The translations under genes and the position numbers were made by a program. Source: Raffaelea ambrosiae (lineage: Eukaryota > Ascomycota > Sordariomycetes > Ophiostomatales > Ophiostomataceae). From it: a stretch of 64,000 bases of DNA. The stretch is from contig PCDI01000008.1 of the NCBI GenBank assembly GCA_002778195.1, positions 678,655-742,654 on the forward strand, read 5' to 3'. The notes below the pieces were generated by a model. It was not told where the DNA came from and did no database searches. It saw only the letters and a program-made list of their open reading frames with translations. Shown here piece by piece: positions 1 to 10,469 of the stretch. Within the stretch, counting starts at the first letter, position 1, and each line of letters begins with the position of its first letter.

Positions 1-639
1 CGACTGCATGGGCTCTATTGCCCGCATTATCATGGCCCAGGCACGCGACCAGTGTTTTCCTGGCGGTCGTATCCTCTCTCGTATACACCCTAGATGGGAT
101 ACCCCCATCAATGCGACCATTCTCGCCGCGACGCTCCAGGCGGCTATCTCAGCCATCTATATCGGCAACACAACGGCTTTCTACGGTATTCTCAGTGGCG
201 TGATCACACTCCAAGTCATCAGTTTTGGTCTACCCACCATGCTGCACCTATTCCGAAGGAAGAGTCTGGCTCTAGTATACGGCCCATGGAACCTGGGACG
301 GTGGAGCACGCTCATCAATGCCGTTGGCATCGTCCTGTACCTGTTCGAATTTGCGTCCGTGTCTCTGCCTACAACTGTTCCAGTCACAGCAGAGAACATG
401 TCAGTTGTCCCCCCACCCCCCTTTTTCAGCACCTTTCGCGCATATAACTAACATCGATCAGGAACTATTCCTCTCCCATTGTCGGGATTGTACTTGTTCT
501 TGCCAGTATTCTGTACCTGGTTTGGGGACGCCGTGTTTACTGTGGTCCGCTGGTTCCTGTCGACGGAGTTGCTGAAGAAGCGCCACAGCAGACAGAGCGC
601 CAGGCAACTGACAAGAATGATGCGGAGTGGTCCTCATAA
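1..639 (+). CDS. Amino-acid/GABA-type permease (APC superfamily), 5' truncated by window edge
   Basis: This is the C-terminal 191 residues of an APC-type plasma-membrane amino-acid permease; the start lies left of the window. Reading frame: exon <1..399, intron 400..461 (GT..CAG, branch TAACTAAC), exon 462..639 ending in TAA. The residues after the splice (NYSSPIVGIVLVLASILYLV) form a last membrane helix, followed by a short hydrophilic tail. The visible part has a conserved R-I-hydrophobic-A-x-A-R-D loop and P-x-W-x-T-P-x-N motif (near 60-115), typical of the UGA4/GABA and choline permease group of fungal APC proteins, then about four helices. It is convergent with the FAD oxidoreductase 190 bp downstream. 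Substrate cannot be read from this fragment. An amino acid, GABA or other amine is the family expectation and would suit the nitrogen-catabolic neighbours. Confidence 0.85.
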
Positions 640-828
640 TATGCTTTCCTGTTTATCCTTCCAGTCACAGCAATGGCTCTCGAAAATGAAGGGTTCATGC
701 AAAATGGCCAGTCGTGGAACACGATTCAGTCTGTAACAAAGTTCTAGTTGATCTGAGGCAAAACCGCGATTATTGTATCAAGAATGCCCACGTACAATAT
801 TGTGGGAATTATTTCCTTCATATCACCC

Positions 829-1986
829 TTACAAGGCTGAAGGTGTTGCAAATCGGGTTGGTCTGTAAGGCCCGAGAATCGTCACTCGTTGCCCGAGAAT
901 TTCGTCCGCCACCAATCGTCCCATGAGTGGTGCCATCGTTATGCCACTCATCATTGTAGCTATATATACAGTCTCATCCTTGTCACAAAAACCAACAATG
1001 GGTTTGGTATCAATCGGTATAGGCACATGTCCGAGCACCATCTTATTCAGCTCCATACCGGCAAGTGCAGGGACGACATCAGCGGCTTTCTTCAGGAGCA
1101 TGTCGCCATATGCATCGCTAACATCCTCGCCATCCGCGCCGGGTGCGTAGTCTAAACCCGTCACAATGCAACCGTCAGGGTTCTGGCGGATGGATCCCTT
1201 TGGGCCATTCAACACGCGCTGCAAAACTGGAGGCATGGGCTTGCTGTAAGCCAGAGTTCCTGATACCATGTGCAGTGGGACATGAACCCCAATGCTTTGC
1301 GCTAGGGCCGGGATGCCTGCACCAGCAGCTAGCACAATCTTGCTTGCTTCCAGCAGTCCGTCATCTGTCACAACCACATGCTTTCCGTGACGGCCCCGTG
1401 TTCGGATGCCAGACACATGGACTGGAGTTTGGAAGCGAACTCCGGCATTCTTTGCTCGTCGAAGAAGAATGCCAAAGACCTCCTCGATGTCAACAGCACC
1501 GTGGTCAGGCAGAAACGTCCCCGTACCAAAAGCCTCTGTTGAAACGCCTGGGGCAATTCGGGCCATATCCTGAAGATTGAGAGCCTCCGCCTGTGCACCC
1601 CATCCGTGTAGTCGGGCTCGCATTGTGCTGTGTGCTTCCGCTGGGGCGCCTGGCTGTGTCCAATGGACCATACCCCCCCATTGGACAGGCAGGTCTTCGT
1701 CGAGCTGTTCCTCCAAGTGTTTCCATTCCTTCATAGCAAGTCCATACAATGAGTTGAGCTTGGCGTCATTTGCATCTGCGTGTGATGCAATCAACATGGC
1801 AAACGCGCCCTGTGTACAGCCAGACCCGGGTTGCTGACTGTCGAGGACGATCACATTTTCTCCGCGCAGAGCTAATTGATAGGCGATGCAGACTCCAATG
1901 ATGCCGGCGCCAATGACAACGATATTCTGCCCATGTTCCGCCGGCTTGGTACTGCTGCCGCAGGGATGTGACTTCGGAATATGCAT
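829..1986 (-). CDS. FAD-dependent oxidoreductase, DAO (D-amino-acid/glycine oxidase) family
   Basis: A 385-residue single-exon gene. I start at the ATG at 1986; the open frame runs on to 2175, but only a TTG lies there. Residues about 22-50 hold a Rossmann dinucleotide motif (VVIGAGIIGVCIAYQLALRG), then a conserved acidic end of the second strand (VLD) and an S/T-G-C-T-Q-G-A segment that contacts FAD in DAO proteins. The C-terminal part (GHVPIPIDTKPIVG, then TMMSGITMAPLMGRLVADEI) is the usual DAO closing segment. The family oxidises amines or D-amino acids with flavin, giving an imine and ammonia; the exact substrate is unknown. The C-terminus lacks an obvious peroxisomal signal. It shares a 425-bp divergent intergenic region with an MCT-type carrier, which suggests co-regulation. 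Confident in family, not in substrate. Confidence 0.85.
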   Translation of the reverse strand: MHIPKSHPCGSSTKPAEHGQNIVVIGAGIIGVCIAYQLALRGENVIVLDSQQPGSGCTQGAFAMLIASHADANDAKLNSLYGLAMKEWKHLEEQLDEDLPVQWGGMVHWTQPGAPAEAHSTMRARLHGWGAQAEALNLQDMARIAPGVSTEAFGTGTFLPDHGAVDIEEVFGILLRRAKNAGVRFQTPVHVSGIRTRGRHGKHVVVTDDGLLEASKIVLAAGAGIPALAQSIGVHVPLHMVSGTLAYSKPMPPVLQRVLNGPKGSIRQNPDGCIVTGLDYAPGADGEDVSDAYGDMLLKKAADVVPALAGMELNKMVLGHVPIPIDTKPIVGFCDKDETVYIATMMSGITMAPLMGRLVADEILGQRVTILGPYRPTRFATPSAL

Positions 1987-2411
1987 GCTGATCAGGGTGT
2001 GTGTGTGGACACGTCGCGTTGCCGAGTTGTACTGAAGACAGGACACCAAAATCCTCGGTGAGCTATCTTCGTCCCAGTTGATGCTCAACTGTATTATAAC
2101 GGTTTGCTGCAGCACAGGAATGCCATGAACCGTAGGTAGTCGGGTATTGCCATGAGGCCCTATCTTCCCCGCCAACAGATATCAGTCAACCCTGTGGACA
2201 CAAAAATTCATTGATACGTATTTGTTCATGGTTCTCGGGCCGGATGTAAATCCCGAGAACAGCGAAGCTACGACGGCGCTACGAATCAACCAAAAGGGGG
2301 AAAAAATCACTGCCGCATCCCAATTGTTAAAGGAACTGCAACTTTCTCTACCATACAATTTCGATCTTCGCTCAGTATAGATCGTATCGTACCTTGGCAT
2401 TGGAATCCGCA
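1987..2411. promoter_or_regulatory. Divergent intergenic region between FAD oxidoreductase and MCT-type carrier
   Basis: This 425-bp stretch separates two divergently read start codons and must hold both promoters. A TATTATAA-like element lies near 2092-2099. No open gene is supported here: the longer oxidoreductase reading frame extends into it only through non-ATG codons. Confidence 0.5.
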
Positions 2412-3755
2412 ATGGAGCCAAAAACCGAGAAACTGACTGGACGACCCGAAGTTAGCACCACAGAGAGGGATACGCCATCTGATCCGGACCCAACGTTATC
2501 GGCTAACCCGATACCTGATGGGGGTTTGGCTGCGTGGCTTCAGGTCGCAGGCTCCTTCTGCGTATATTTCAATACATGGTATGCTCTGTCTCCCATTGTG
2601 CATGGAATCTCCGACTCATAGTTTCTCATCAGGGGAATCATCAATTCATTTGGTGTTTTCCAAACATACTACGAAACCAGTCTGCTCAAGTCCAAATCCT
2701 CTTCGGACATCTCCTGGATTGGCTCCATCCAGGCCTTCCTCCTGCTCACTGTCGGGCTGGTTTCTGGACCGCTTTACGATGCCGGTTATTTTCGCCATGC
2801 ATTGTTCGTGGGTGTGCTCTTGGTGTTTGCCGGCATGCTGGCAACCAGTTTTGCCAGCCAGTACTGGCAAGTTGTCCTGTCCCAGGGGATTTGCGTTGGG
2901 CTCGGCCAGGGCTTGATCTTCACGCCGAGCGTGGCCATTGTCTCGCAGTATTTTACGACCCGGAAAGCCCTCGCGCAGGGTGTTGCCAGCAGTGGAAGTA
3001 GTATGGCGGGAATCATCTACCCCATTGTCTTTGACCGTTTGCAGACAAGCGTTGGGTTTGGGTGGGCAACCCGTGTGTTCAGCTTCATCGCTTTGGCAAC
3101 GCTCGTCGTCTCGGTGAGCTGCATGAAGGTCCGCGTCCCGCCGTGTTCACAACGTGCGCTGGTCGACTGGTCCGCCTTTCGCGAAGTTCCCTTCAATCTG
3201 TTCACTTTCGCAGCTACTGTTGGCTTCGTCGGCATATACATTCCCTTCTTTTATATGCCACTGTTTGGCATGGCTCTCGGTGTGCCAACGGGATTTGCTG
3301 CCGGTACCGTTTCCATTTTGAACGCGGCCTCCATTGTCGGGCGTCTTGTGGCCAATTACAGTGCCGACAAGTTAGGGCCATTGAACGTCGTCACGCCCTT
3401 CACGCTGATTTCGTCGCTGGTCGCATTCTGCTGGATTCCGTCGAGAACCGAGGCTGGACTGATCGTCATTTGTATATTGTACGGGTTCTTTACTGGCTGC
3501 TTTGTCTCTCTCCCGCCCACGGTTGTGGTGACACTCTCTCCAAGCCTGGGGGTTATAGGCACGCGCATGGGTATGGTGTTTTCGATATGCGGGCTTGGCT
3601 TATTGATTGGAACACCGGTCGCCGGGGCAATTTTGGGGTCGGAAGATGACTTTCTTGGAATACAACTCTTCTGCGCCTGCATGGTTTTTGCCAGTGGGTG
3701 TATGATGGCCTGGACGAGAATAGCTCGAGTTGGAATGGCCTGTAAGTGGGCATGA
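2412..3755 (+). CDS. MFS transporter, monocarboxylate-porter (MCT) type
   Basis: Exons 2412..2578 and 2633..3755 (intron 2579..2632, 54 nt) give 429 residues. The ATG at 2412 is the first in frame; the frame upstream has only TTG codons. A hydrophilic N-tail with many Ser, Thr and Pro (about 1-35) is followed by P-D-G-G-L-A-A-W, the signature that opens helix 1 in fungal MCT proteins, and the splice yields FNTWGIINSFGVFQTYYE. About 12 hydrophobic helices follow, with the central loop near residues 200-220. This family moves monocarboxylates, riboflavin or other small organic acids across the plasma membrane. It is divergent from the FAD oxidoreductase, so a carbon skeleton or amine-related acid is a reasonable guess. 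Family certain, substrate unknown. Confidence 0.88.
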
Positions 3756-4469
3756 GTTTGGTGTTCCAGTCTCTGTCTCTATGAAGTCCCCTATCTACAT
3801 ATGTGTTCCCCTCCACGAACCCAAACACCTTGTCCTTTTCACAAACTTTATTTTCATTGTGATAAAAGAAAAATCCCGTCACTTGTAGCCGTGCCCAACC
3901 GACGTCGTATTTTGAGGAAGTCTACGTGGAAAGTCCGTCCCAACATTCGTTTCTTGTTTCAAGCCGGGACCCCATATTTCGAGCGCAAATACCACCTCCT
4001 CGCCACGAGTCATGCTATCCGTGGGATGCTACTCTATGTTTGAAACAGCCAACACGCGGTGACAGGCAGGGAAATAGCCGACACCCTTTTTTGTAATGTG
4101 ATAAAGAGCGTAAAGTAAGATGCCTGGACTCCACAACGAAACTATTAAGTGCTGTGAGGTTAGAATCATATACTGAACATCGCGGGATGTTGCAGGGGAC
4201 GATTGTACATATAAGTTCACGGCAAACATGGCCGTTGTTCAATTTCAGTCTGCTTCTGCAGCGACACAAGCAGCTGTTGTTTCTCTTTTCTTTCGCTCCT
4301 TTATCTTCACTTCTTTTGCTTGACGCAAGTTCGTCCAGGAAGCATAGTCTCACACTTTCGTGCCCTTCTTACAATCATTTGAGTAAACATACCGTTTTCT
4401 TCTCTTTTCTTCCTTCATTTTGGATAGTTTCCCCCCCCTCTTCCTACGTTGCTTGACAATTCCGACACC
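3756..4469. promoter_or_regulatory. Intergenic region; promoter of the GH45 gene
   Basis: No gene seen. A TATAAG element sits at 4210-4215. Long pyrimidine-rich stretches lie at about 4250-4330 and 4393-4420 just upstream of the start codon, a common feature of well-expressed fungal genes. Confidence 0.45.
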
Positions 4470-5523
4470 ATGAAGTTCTACATGATCGCATTGGCCACGA
4501 CGGTCTCTGCCACTTATCTCGCATCGACAACGGCATGTATACGCCCTTGGACGAATACTGCCCTGGTCCAGTTACTAATGGAATTGTTTGCAGCGCTACT
4601 ATGACGGAAACGAAGGAGCTTGTGGCTGTGGAAATGACTCGGGTAGCTATTCCTGGCAGGTATTGTCTGTCCCCCGTTCCGGTTCGCTCGCTCGTATGCC
4701 CATAGGTTAACGACGTATTTTCCGGTAGCTCGGCATAAGTTCCGGGGTGTACACGGCTGCCGGGTCCCAGGCCCTGTTCGACACAGATGACGCAACTTGG
4801 TGCGGCGGTGGCTGTGGCAAGTGCTACCAGCTGACGTCCACAGGCTCGTCGGCATGCAGCTCCTGCGGGTCGGGCGAGACAGCGGGCACGCAAATTATCG
4901 TCATGGTGACCAACCTCTGCCCGTACAGCGGAAACGAGCAGTGGTGCCCCAGTGTGAACGAGGTCAACCAATACGGCTACTACTACCACTTTGACATCAT
5001 GGCGGAGGACACCGTCTTTGGCGACAACCCGGTTGTCGAGTTTGAGCCTGTGACCTGCCCTACGGCCGCCACGACGGATTTTGGGCAGTGCGAATGCTAC
5101 GGCTCACTGGAGACCGACGAGACGCCTGCTGATCTCATTAGCAATGACACGTCCGTCGCTTCGGGGACTGCATCGGCATCCACAGCCCTCGCGGCAACAT
5201 CGGCTACGTCTGCCACGGCAGTGTCTTCTGCCACGGCTGCAGTGTCTTCTTCGCCTTTCACGACGCTTTCTACGAGCATTTACTCCATCTCTGCTCCTGT
5301 GTCCAACACATTCTCGTTTGCCTCTACGCCCACAGCGAGTGCCGGGACGGGAACCACTTCGCCTCTTGTCGGGTCCTCTTCCCAAGAGACTCCCAGAGCA
5401 TCCGACGCGTCTACGAACATTGCTTCCGTCACTACCGCACCTGCAGCGACAGATGGAAGCTGCTCGACTACTACCTACACCACGACGGTCGTGGAAACGT
5501 CCTGGGTCACAGTCTCCGCTTAA
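4470..5523 (+). CDS. Secreted GH45 endoglucanase-like protein with Ser/Thr-rich tail
   Basis: Exons 4470..4532, 4594..4659 and 4729..5523 give 307 residues. The first intron (4533..4593) begins GC instead of GT; this is the only solution I found that keeps both the signal peptide and the catalytic start in frame. A signal peptide of about 18-21 residues (MKFYMIALATTVSATYLA) leads straight to TRYYDGNEGACGCG, which holds the first GH45 catalytic Asp. The second is in YHFDIMAEDTVFGDNP (about residue 128). Between them lie WCGGGCGKCYQLTS and VMVTNLCPYSGN, the Cys-rich double-psi barrel shared by GH45 and expansins. Residues about 170-307 are a Ser/Thr/Ala tail, likely O-glycosylated; no CBM1 is present. 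Expected role: endo-1,4-glucanase or expansin-like loosening of plant cell wall. It does not fit the nitrogen theme. Confidence 0.85.
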
Positions 5524-5984
5524 GCTATGAAGAATGTCAACGTACCAGCGTGTCCTATCATTCATTTGTCTTTCACGCAGGCCATGTGGGCTTTGCTCAT
5601 TCATTTTTGTTTCAGCTCTTGTCTTTATCTTCTCGCTTGTATTTTTAGCCTTTTCTTATTTCAGATTGAACATTTGAGTCGACGCAATTGAATATGATTA
5701 CGCCCCAGGTCCAGAGAAAACAAGGAGACGAAGCTGGTGATTCGACAACACAGAAAGTCCACTGGTATTGTTTCCATCCCGCACCCAGTGACATGAGGCA
5801 CACAGCGTGGGCTTGTCCCTGCTCCGCTTTCCATACGAAGCTTTTGTAACGTATTGTATACTGTTCTTACCGTCCAATGATCATCGTTTTTTATGGAAGA
5901 ACTGTTATGTTTGTGTATGTCTTTGTCTATGGTTGCTTTGCTGTTGTTCCCCTGTCCCCTTTTCGATGCTATGTCCATTCGCCA
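5524..5984. other. Convergent 3' intergenic region
   Basis: Lies between two convergent gene ends (GH45 and copper amine oxidase), so it should hold both terminators. I see no gene and no clear repeat in it. Confidence 0.4.
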
Positions 5985-8230
5985 TCACAGCCGGCTCGGG
6001 GGCTTGCAGTGGCACGCTGGTGCACTCTTTGGCGCATCCTCCACCAAAACGCTCTTGTTCGTGGCCTGGTTGCTGATGGGCACATCCATGGCCGGGTTGC
6101 GGGTGAAGAAGTTGACAGGCTTCAGGCCCACCGCCATCTTGTCCACGGGCATGACCGGCCACTCCTCGACGCGCGGGTTGTGCGTGATGCCAAACGTGTG
6201 CCAGATCACAATGTCCTCGTTGCGCACGCTCTCCTTGCGCTTGGTGATCAGCGAATGCAAGCCGTCGACGCCGCCCGGCGACTGCATGGTGTGCGCACCC
6301 GCCGCGTACAGTTCCTTGTCGTGATACCTGGTCACCCAGACCGCGTGGGCGCCGAACTCGGAGCGGCGGGCATGCAGAGAGCTGGGATGAGCCAGGATCA
6401 TCTGCGAGTAGCACGGGACCAGTTTGTAGCCCACGGGGCCGCTGGTGATGGGGTTGATGCTGTTCTCGTTGACAATCTTAAAGGTGCGGTTGGCCTGGAC
6501 GTCCGTGTCCAGGCCCGCCTCGTATTCCACCATGGTCTTCTTGGACAGGTAGCCGACACCCGCCGGATTGGCCTCGTCGGGCGGATGGTACGGCAACGAC
6601 ACGTTCTCGTCGACCTGCAGCGAGTTCTTCTGGCCGTCGACGGCCGCGTCGATGCGCAGGTTGAACAGGTGCTGGTGGTAGGGGGCCAGCACGCCGGGGG
6701 CCACCACGCTGCCAAAGGAGACCTTGTCGCCGATGTCGATGGGGTTCGTGCTGAGGATGCCGGTGGCCCGCACTTCGTACACAATCTCGGCCGCCTGGTT
6801 GAAGTAAAAGGCAAAGATGTACTCGTAGTTGTTGACCGTGATGATGGTCTGCAGGACCAGAACGCGGGAGCGGGTCACGACGGCGTTGTTCGTGCGGAAG
6901 TTGGTGTGCTTCCAGAGGATGCCGTCGTCCTGCTCGTGGCAGCAGATCACGTTGGGCATCTTCATCGGGTCGCCGGCGAGCGTGTGGTGCCACGCGTCAA
7001 AGTACTTGATGTGGCCAAGACAGTCGCATCCCAGCTGCAGGTTGTTGGCGTTCACGCCGGCACCGTTGTTGCCCAGATCGAACGCGGCTTTCCGGGGGTA
7101 GGGCGTGCGGGGATCGCCGTAGGGGACAAACATTTCCGACAGAGAGAGACGGTAGAAGAGCTCACGGCCATCGTAGGTGACGTCGTGAAGAGTGAGGCCT
7201 TCGCGCTGTGTCGTGCATGGCAGTCGTCAGAGCAAAGCGTCTTGGGGGGGGTGTCTATCGTCCCCGTCCACTTACGTAGTTGAAGCCCACGCGCATCCGC
7301 CACTTCTCCCAGTTGATCAGGTTTCCCTGGACACGGAACGACGGCCCCTCGGGCTGGACGACCTGGTACGGCTTGGTCGTGGTGCGCCTGTCCGTCTGCA
7401 GGTCGGGGTGGTACTCGCTGGTGTGGTGAATCTTGCGACGGTCAAACTTGGGGAGCTTGGTGTTCTCGTCGCACACCACCATGCGGTCGCCTTCGCCCGA
7501 CGGCAGACTCAGAATCTTGGTCACCTTGAAGTCACCGTCCAGCTGCGCACAGAGGTTCAGAGGATACGCAAAGTGGTTCGAGTCCTTGTGGCTCGACAGG
7601 CGCATGTGGATGTAGCACTGGGCCCGCGTTAGTCTTCGTTTCCCTCGCCTACGGACTGCCCGCAGCATGCTTACCATGACAATGCGGGTGCTCATGTCCT
7701 CCATGCCATCGGGCGCATAGGTCCAGGGCTCGACAACAATTACGGCCCCCTCTGGCAGGTCCAGCGACTTGATCGTAGCCTGCACCCTCTCGTCGGCAAG
7801 GCATGCATCCGAAGCCTTGGTCCCTTCCTCGGCATCGGTGTACGAATGCTTCCCCGGCAGCGACTCCTGATTTGTCAGTTCGCCAGTGACCACGTTCACC
7901 TCCAATTGGTGAAAGCTGCTGCGATGGCCGAGGTAGTATTGGCAGAAGGCGTTCCGGGGAACGTGGGGAAGGGGTCCTCCATTGCGTTCAGCTTGGAGAT
8001 AAGGAACAAGCAAGGCCTTGGGGGGCTCGGCCAGAGTGATCACGCGGAAGATGACGTTGTCTTTCGGAAAGGCGGCACGAAGAACACTCGCAACCTAGCA
8101 GGAGGATCAGATCAATGTTTAGAGGAAGTGCTATCGTGGAGGTGTCCGTTTGGGGGGGGGGGGATCGCACATGTGAGATCTCTGCTGCGGAGAGGGGGTC
8201 CAACGGGTGCGGTCCGCTGTTTTGCGACAT
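5985..8230 (-). CDS. Copper amine oxidase (primary-amine oxidase), probably peroxisomal
   Basis: Exons 8230..8171, 8094..7675, 7617..7276 and 7205..5985 give 680 residues, the usual length. The start MSQNSGPHPLDPLSAAEIS matches the normal N-terminus of the family. The active-site motif N-N-Y-E-Y (about residue 400) contains the Tyr that becomes topaquinone; copper-ligand motifs HQHLFNLRID and, further on, HNPRVEEWPVMP are present. The enzyme oxidises primary amines to aldehyde, ammonia and hydrogen peroxide. The protein ends in S-R-L, a type-1 peroxisomal signal, sensible for a peroxide-producing enzyme. Intron 1 contains a run of C residues. It is the same strand as, and just downstream of, the LamB gene. 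Together with the permease and FAD oxidases it supplies ammonia from amines. Confidence 0.95.
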
Positions 8231-8813
8231 ATTGACTCCTTCCCGGGCGCTGGACTGCGGTATGAGGGCCGGTGAGATAGATCGCAGTCGCTCTGGATGG
8301 GAAAGCGTCGATAGAAATGGTCGCCGAGACCAGGATGTGAAGTCGCAGCCCCCTTCCTCTTTATTGGGAGGCTCGCGATGCTTGGGCGCAAAGCTGCGCA
8401 GAGATAAAGGCCCCGTCCGGCGCTAATGGCGCATTGCCCACTGCAGCGGCTGGCAGAGACAACCCGACACGTCGGACAGCTACGGTGTTGGGTGTGGTGC
8501 TCGCCGTGACCTTCCTAGCCCGGAACTGCCTGCCGACGACCACCCGGGGTGCCCAAGCCAGACGGCCGGTTTGCGGCCCAGACTGGGTCTGTGCCCAACG
8601 CACCGCACATGCACGTCGAAGACGTACTTTGCATACTGGCCATGGGTAGCGAACAGCGATCGCCGGGGATTGGATGGACGGCTCGCCTCTCCGCATCCAG
8701 GGGAACCGACACCGGATGTGCGTTCTCGTGCACGGGTCACTACGACACAACGGCCACGCTAATGCTCATTCTGTGATTCGACGGATCTCGTAATTGTCTG
8801 GCCCACTTCTTAT
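8231..8813. promoter_or_regulatory. Intergenic region upstream of copper amine oxidase
   Basis: Must contain the amine oxidase promoter and the LamB 3' end. Short overlapping open frames occur on both strands, but none has family motifs or splice logic. I see nothing else. Confidence 0.4.
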
Positions 8814-9746
8814 CTACTTGGCAGGAAATCGCTCGGCGTTGAGCTCGTCGATGGCCCTGCGGCACGCTTTTACATTGTCCAGCGCCGTGGGCATGTCGGA
8901 GTGGATGCAGATGGTGAACGGGTCTGTGCCAAATCCCAGAACAAGCTTGTTGCCCTGCTTGTCCAGCGTCGAGTCTGTGCGGCCGATGGACGTGGCGCGC
9001 GTGTAGACGTCGTCCGGGGTGGCCATTTTGATCAGGGCAATGGGCACCAGCTTCTTCTCGCTGGTGTACTCGACGTCGACGTAGGCCTCTTCGACAAAGG
9101 GGATCCCCAGCTCGGCGCAGATCGCCTTCTCTTCGTCCGAGCCCTTGGCCCCATACACGGGCACCTGGAAGACAGCACAGGCCTCCAGGACGGCCCGGCA
9201 AATGGCCAGGTCCCTCTGCATGTAGAAAAAGAGCTCGCCGTGTGGCTTGATGTGGTTCAGAGCAACGCCCTCCGCGTCCAGGATTCCCTTGAGCGAACCA
9301 ACTTGGTACAGGATCATTGCATACATGTCGGTGGGGTCGATCTGCATCTGCCGGCGGCCGAAGCCAAACAAATCTGCCATGGTCAGGTACACTGGCCGAC
9401 ATAACTAGGCGGTCTGAGCCACGATCGTCAAAAGGACGTACCACAAAGACCCGGGTGCGCACCCACTTTGACGCCCCGTTCCTTTGCCATCTTCACGGTC
9501 TTGACCATCGTCGACGGGTCGCCGGCGTGGAAGCCGCAGGCGACATTTGCGACGTCGATGTACTTCACCAATTCATCGTCCGGGCCCTGGGGTAGAAGAG
9601 TTTTAGCTGTCTGGTGTCGCCGTCCATGCTCATGCCGTGCTTTTTTTCCCCTCTTTTATTCCCTCGAGAACGCCACTCACCATCTTCCATTTCCCAAACC
9701 CCTCGCCCATGTCGCAGTTGATCTCATACTTGGTTACTAGAGACAT
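8814..9746 (-). CDS. LamB/YcsF family protein (5-oxoprolinase subunit A-like, PxpA)
   Basis: Exons 9746..9681, 9586..9442 and 9373..8814 give 256 residues, the full family length. Diagnostic motifs in order: [12 protein letters not shown] at the N-terminus, [33 protein letters not shown] (made by the second splice), [11 protein letters not shown], and [13 protein letters not shown] near the C-terminus. In bacteria PxpA works with PxpB and PxpC to hydrolyse 5-oxoproline with ATP, and the older name is lactam-utilisation protein LamB. Fungal copies usually stand alone and their reaction is unproven. It is divergent from the DUR3 urea transporter across 723 bp. A separate eukaryote-type 5-oxoprolinase lies 36 kb away in the same window. 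Probable role: lactam or ureido-ring metabolism in the cytosol. Confidence 0.92.
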
Positions 9747-10469
9747 GGTCAATCGTGATTGTGGCTCGACTGCAAAATGGCTCTTTTTTTTGTTTTTGTG
9801 TGTTTTTTTTGTGAACGGTTTTTTTCTTTCCTTCTCTTTTTTTGGAGACCGTTCATAAATCAAACTTTTATGGCACGACCACGGCTAATCCTCAATTCCA
9901 CAGTCAACTTACCCCAATTCCGGAATGTCGACATCTATTCACACGCAGGATCGATGGCACGCCCGCTTACCAACTGGGCGCAACCACTTATCCGGTCGAA
10001 GGCGCGCCAATAGCGCCGAGCTATGCCATCCCAATCGCTCGTCGTGCGCATCGCTCTCTCTCCGACAGGGCGAATCCAATCTGCAACCAATAACAACCAA
10101 TTACGACTGCTGGATGGATTGATCCTGCGACTCTTACATCTCCTGTTCAAGGATTCTGAAACCACGGCCCATATCTTCTGAAGTGGCGACGTTGTTAATC
10201 AAGGAAGTCTACGTGGGTTATCTAGAACGACGGTGCCCGGCAGTGATCATCCATCTTTATTTGATTTCGTATTGATATGCCATGATAACCTCTCTCTGTA
10301 GCTGTCATGTCACTTACCCCGGTCGTGGTTGACGAGTGTGACCCTTTCAAGGTCAAATAGATCCGAACCCCCCCCCCCCCCCCCCCTTGGGCTACGTTCG
10401 TAACGTTTGTAGGAATAAACACAAAGTGCAGTGGACACCCTGCAAACTCTCGTCTTTCTTGTTTTCGTC
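9747..10469. promoter_or_regulatory. Divergent LamB/DUR3 promoter region with two HGATAR motifs
   Basis: This 723-bp region separates the divergent LamB and DUR3 start codons. It has a T-rich stretch at about 9775-9850 next to LamB. Motifs matching the GATA-factor site HGATAR lie at 10218-10223 (reverse, AGATAA) and 10283-10288 (TGATAA), within 260 bp of the DUR3 start. Such sites bind AreA-type nitrogen regulators in ascomycetes, but two in this length could occur by chance. Confidence 0.4.
10368..10386 (+). repeat. C homopolymer of 19 nt
   Basis: An uninterrupted run of 19 C residues about 85 bp upstream of the DUR3 start codon. Similar, shorter C or G runs occur in several introns in the window. 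Its length may be unreliable because homopolymers are error-prone in sequencing. Confidence 0.8.

Noticed and set aside
1987..2175. N-terminal extension of the first FAD oxidoreductase
   Set aside because: The extra frame begins with TTG and lacks ATG; the Rossmann motif is well placed from the ATG at 1986.
5877..7283. Plus-strand open frame of about 470 codons opposite the copper amine oxidase
   Set aside because: Antisense to a gene with complete catalytic motifs; low-complexity Val/Arg/Gly translation.
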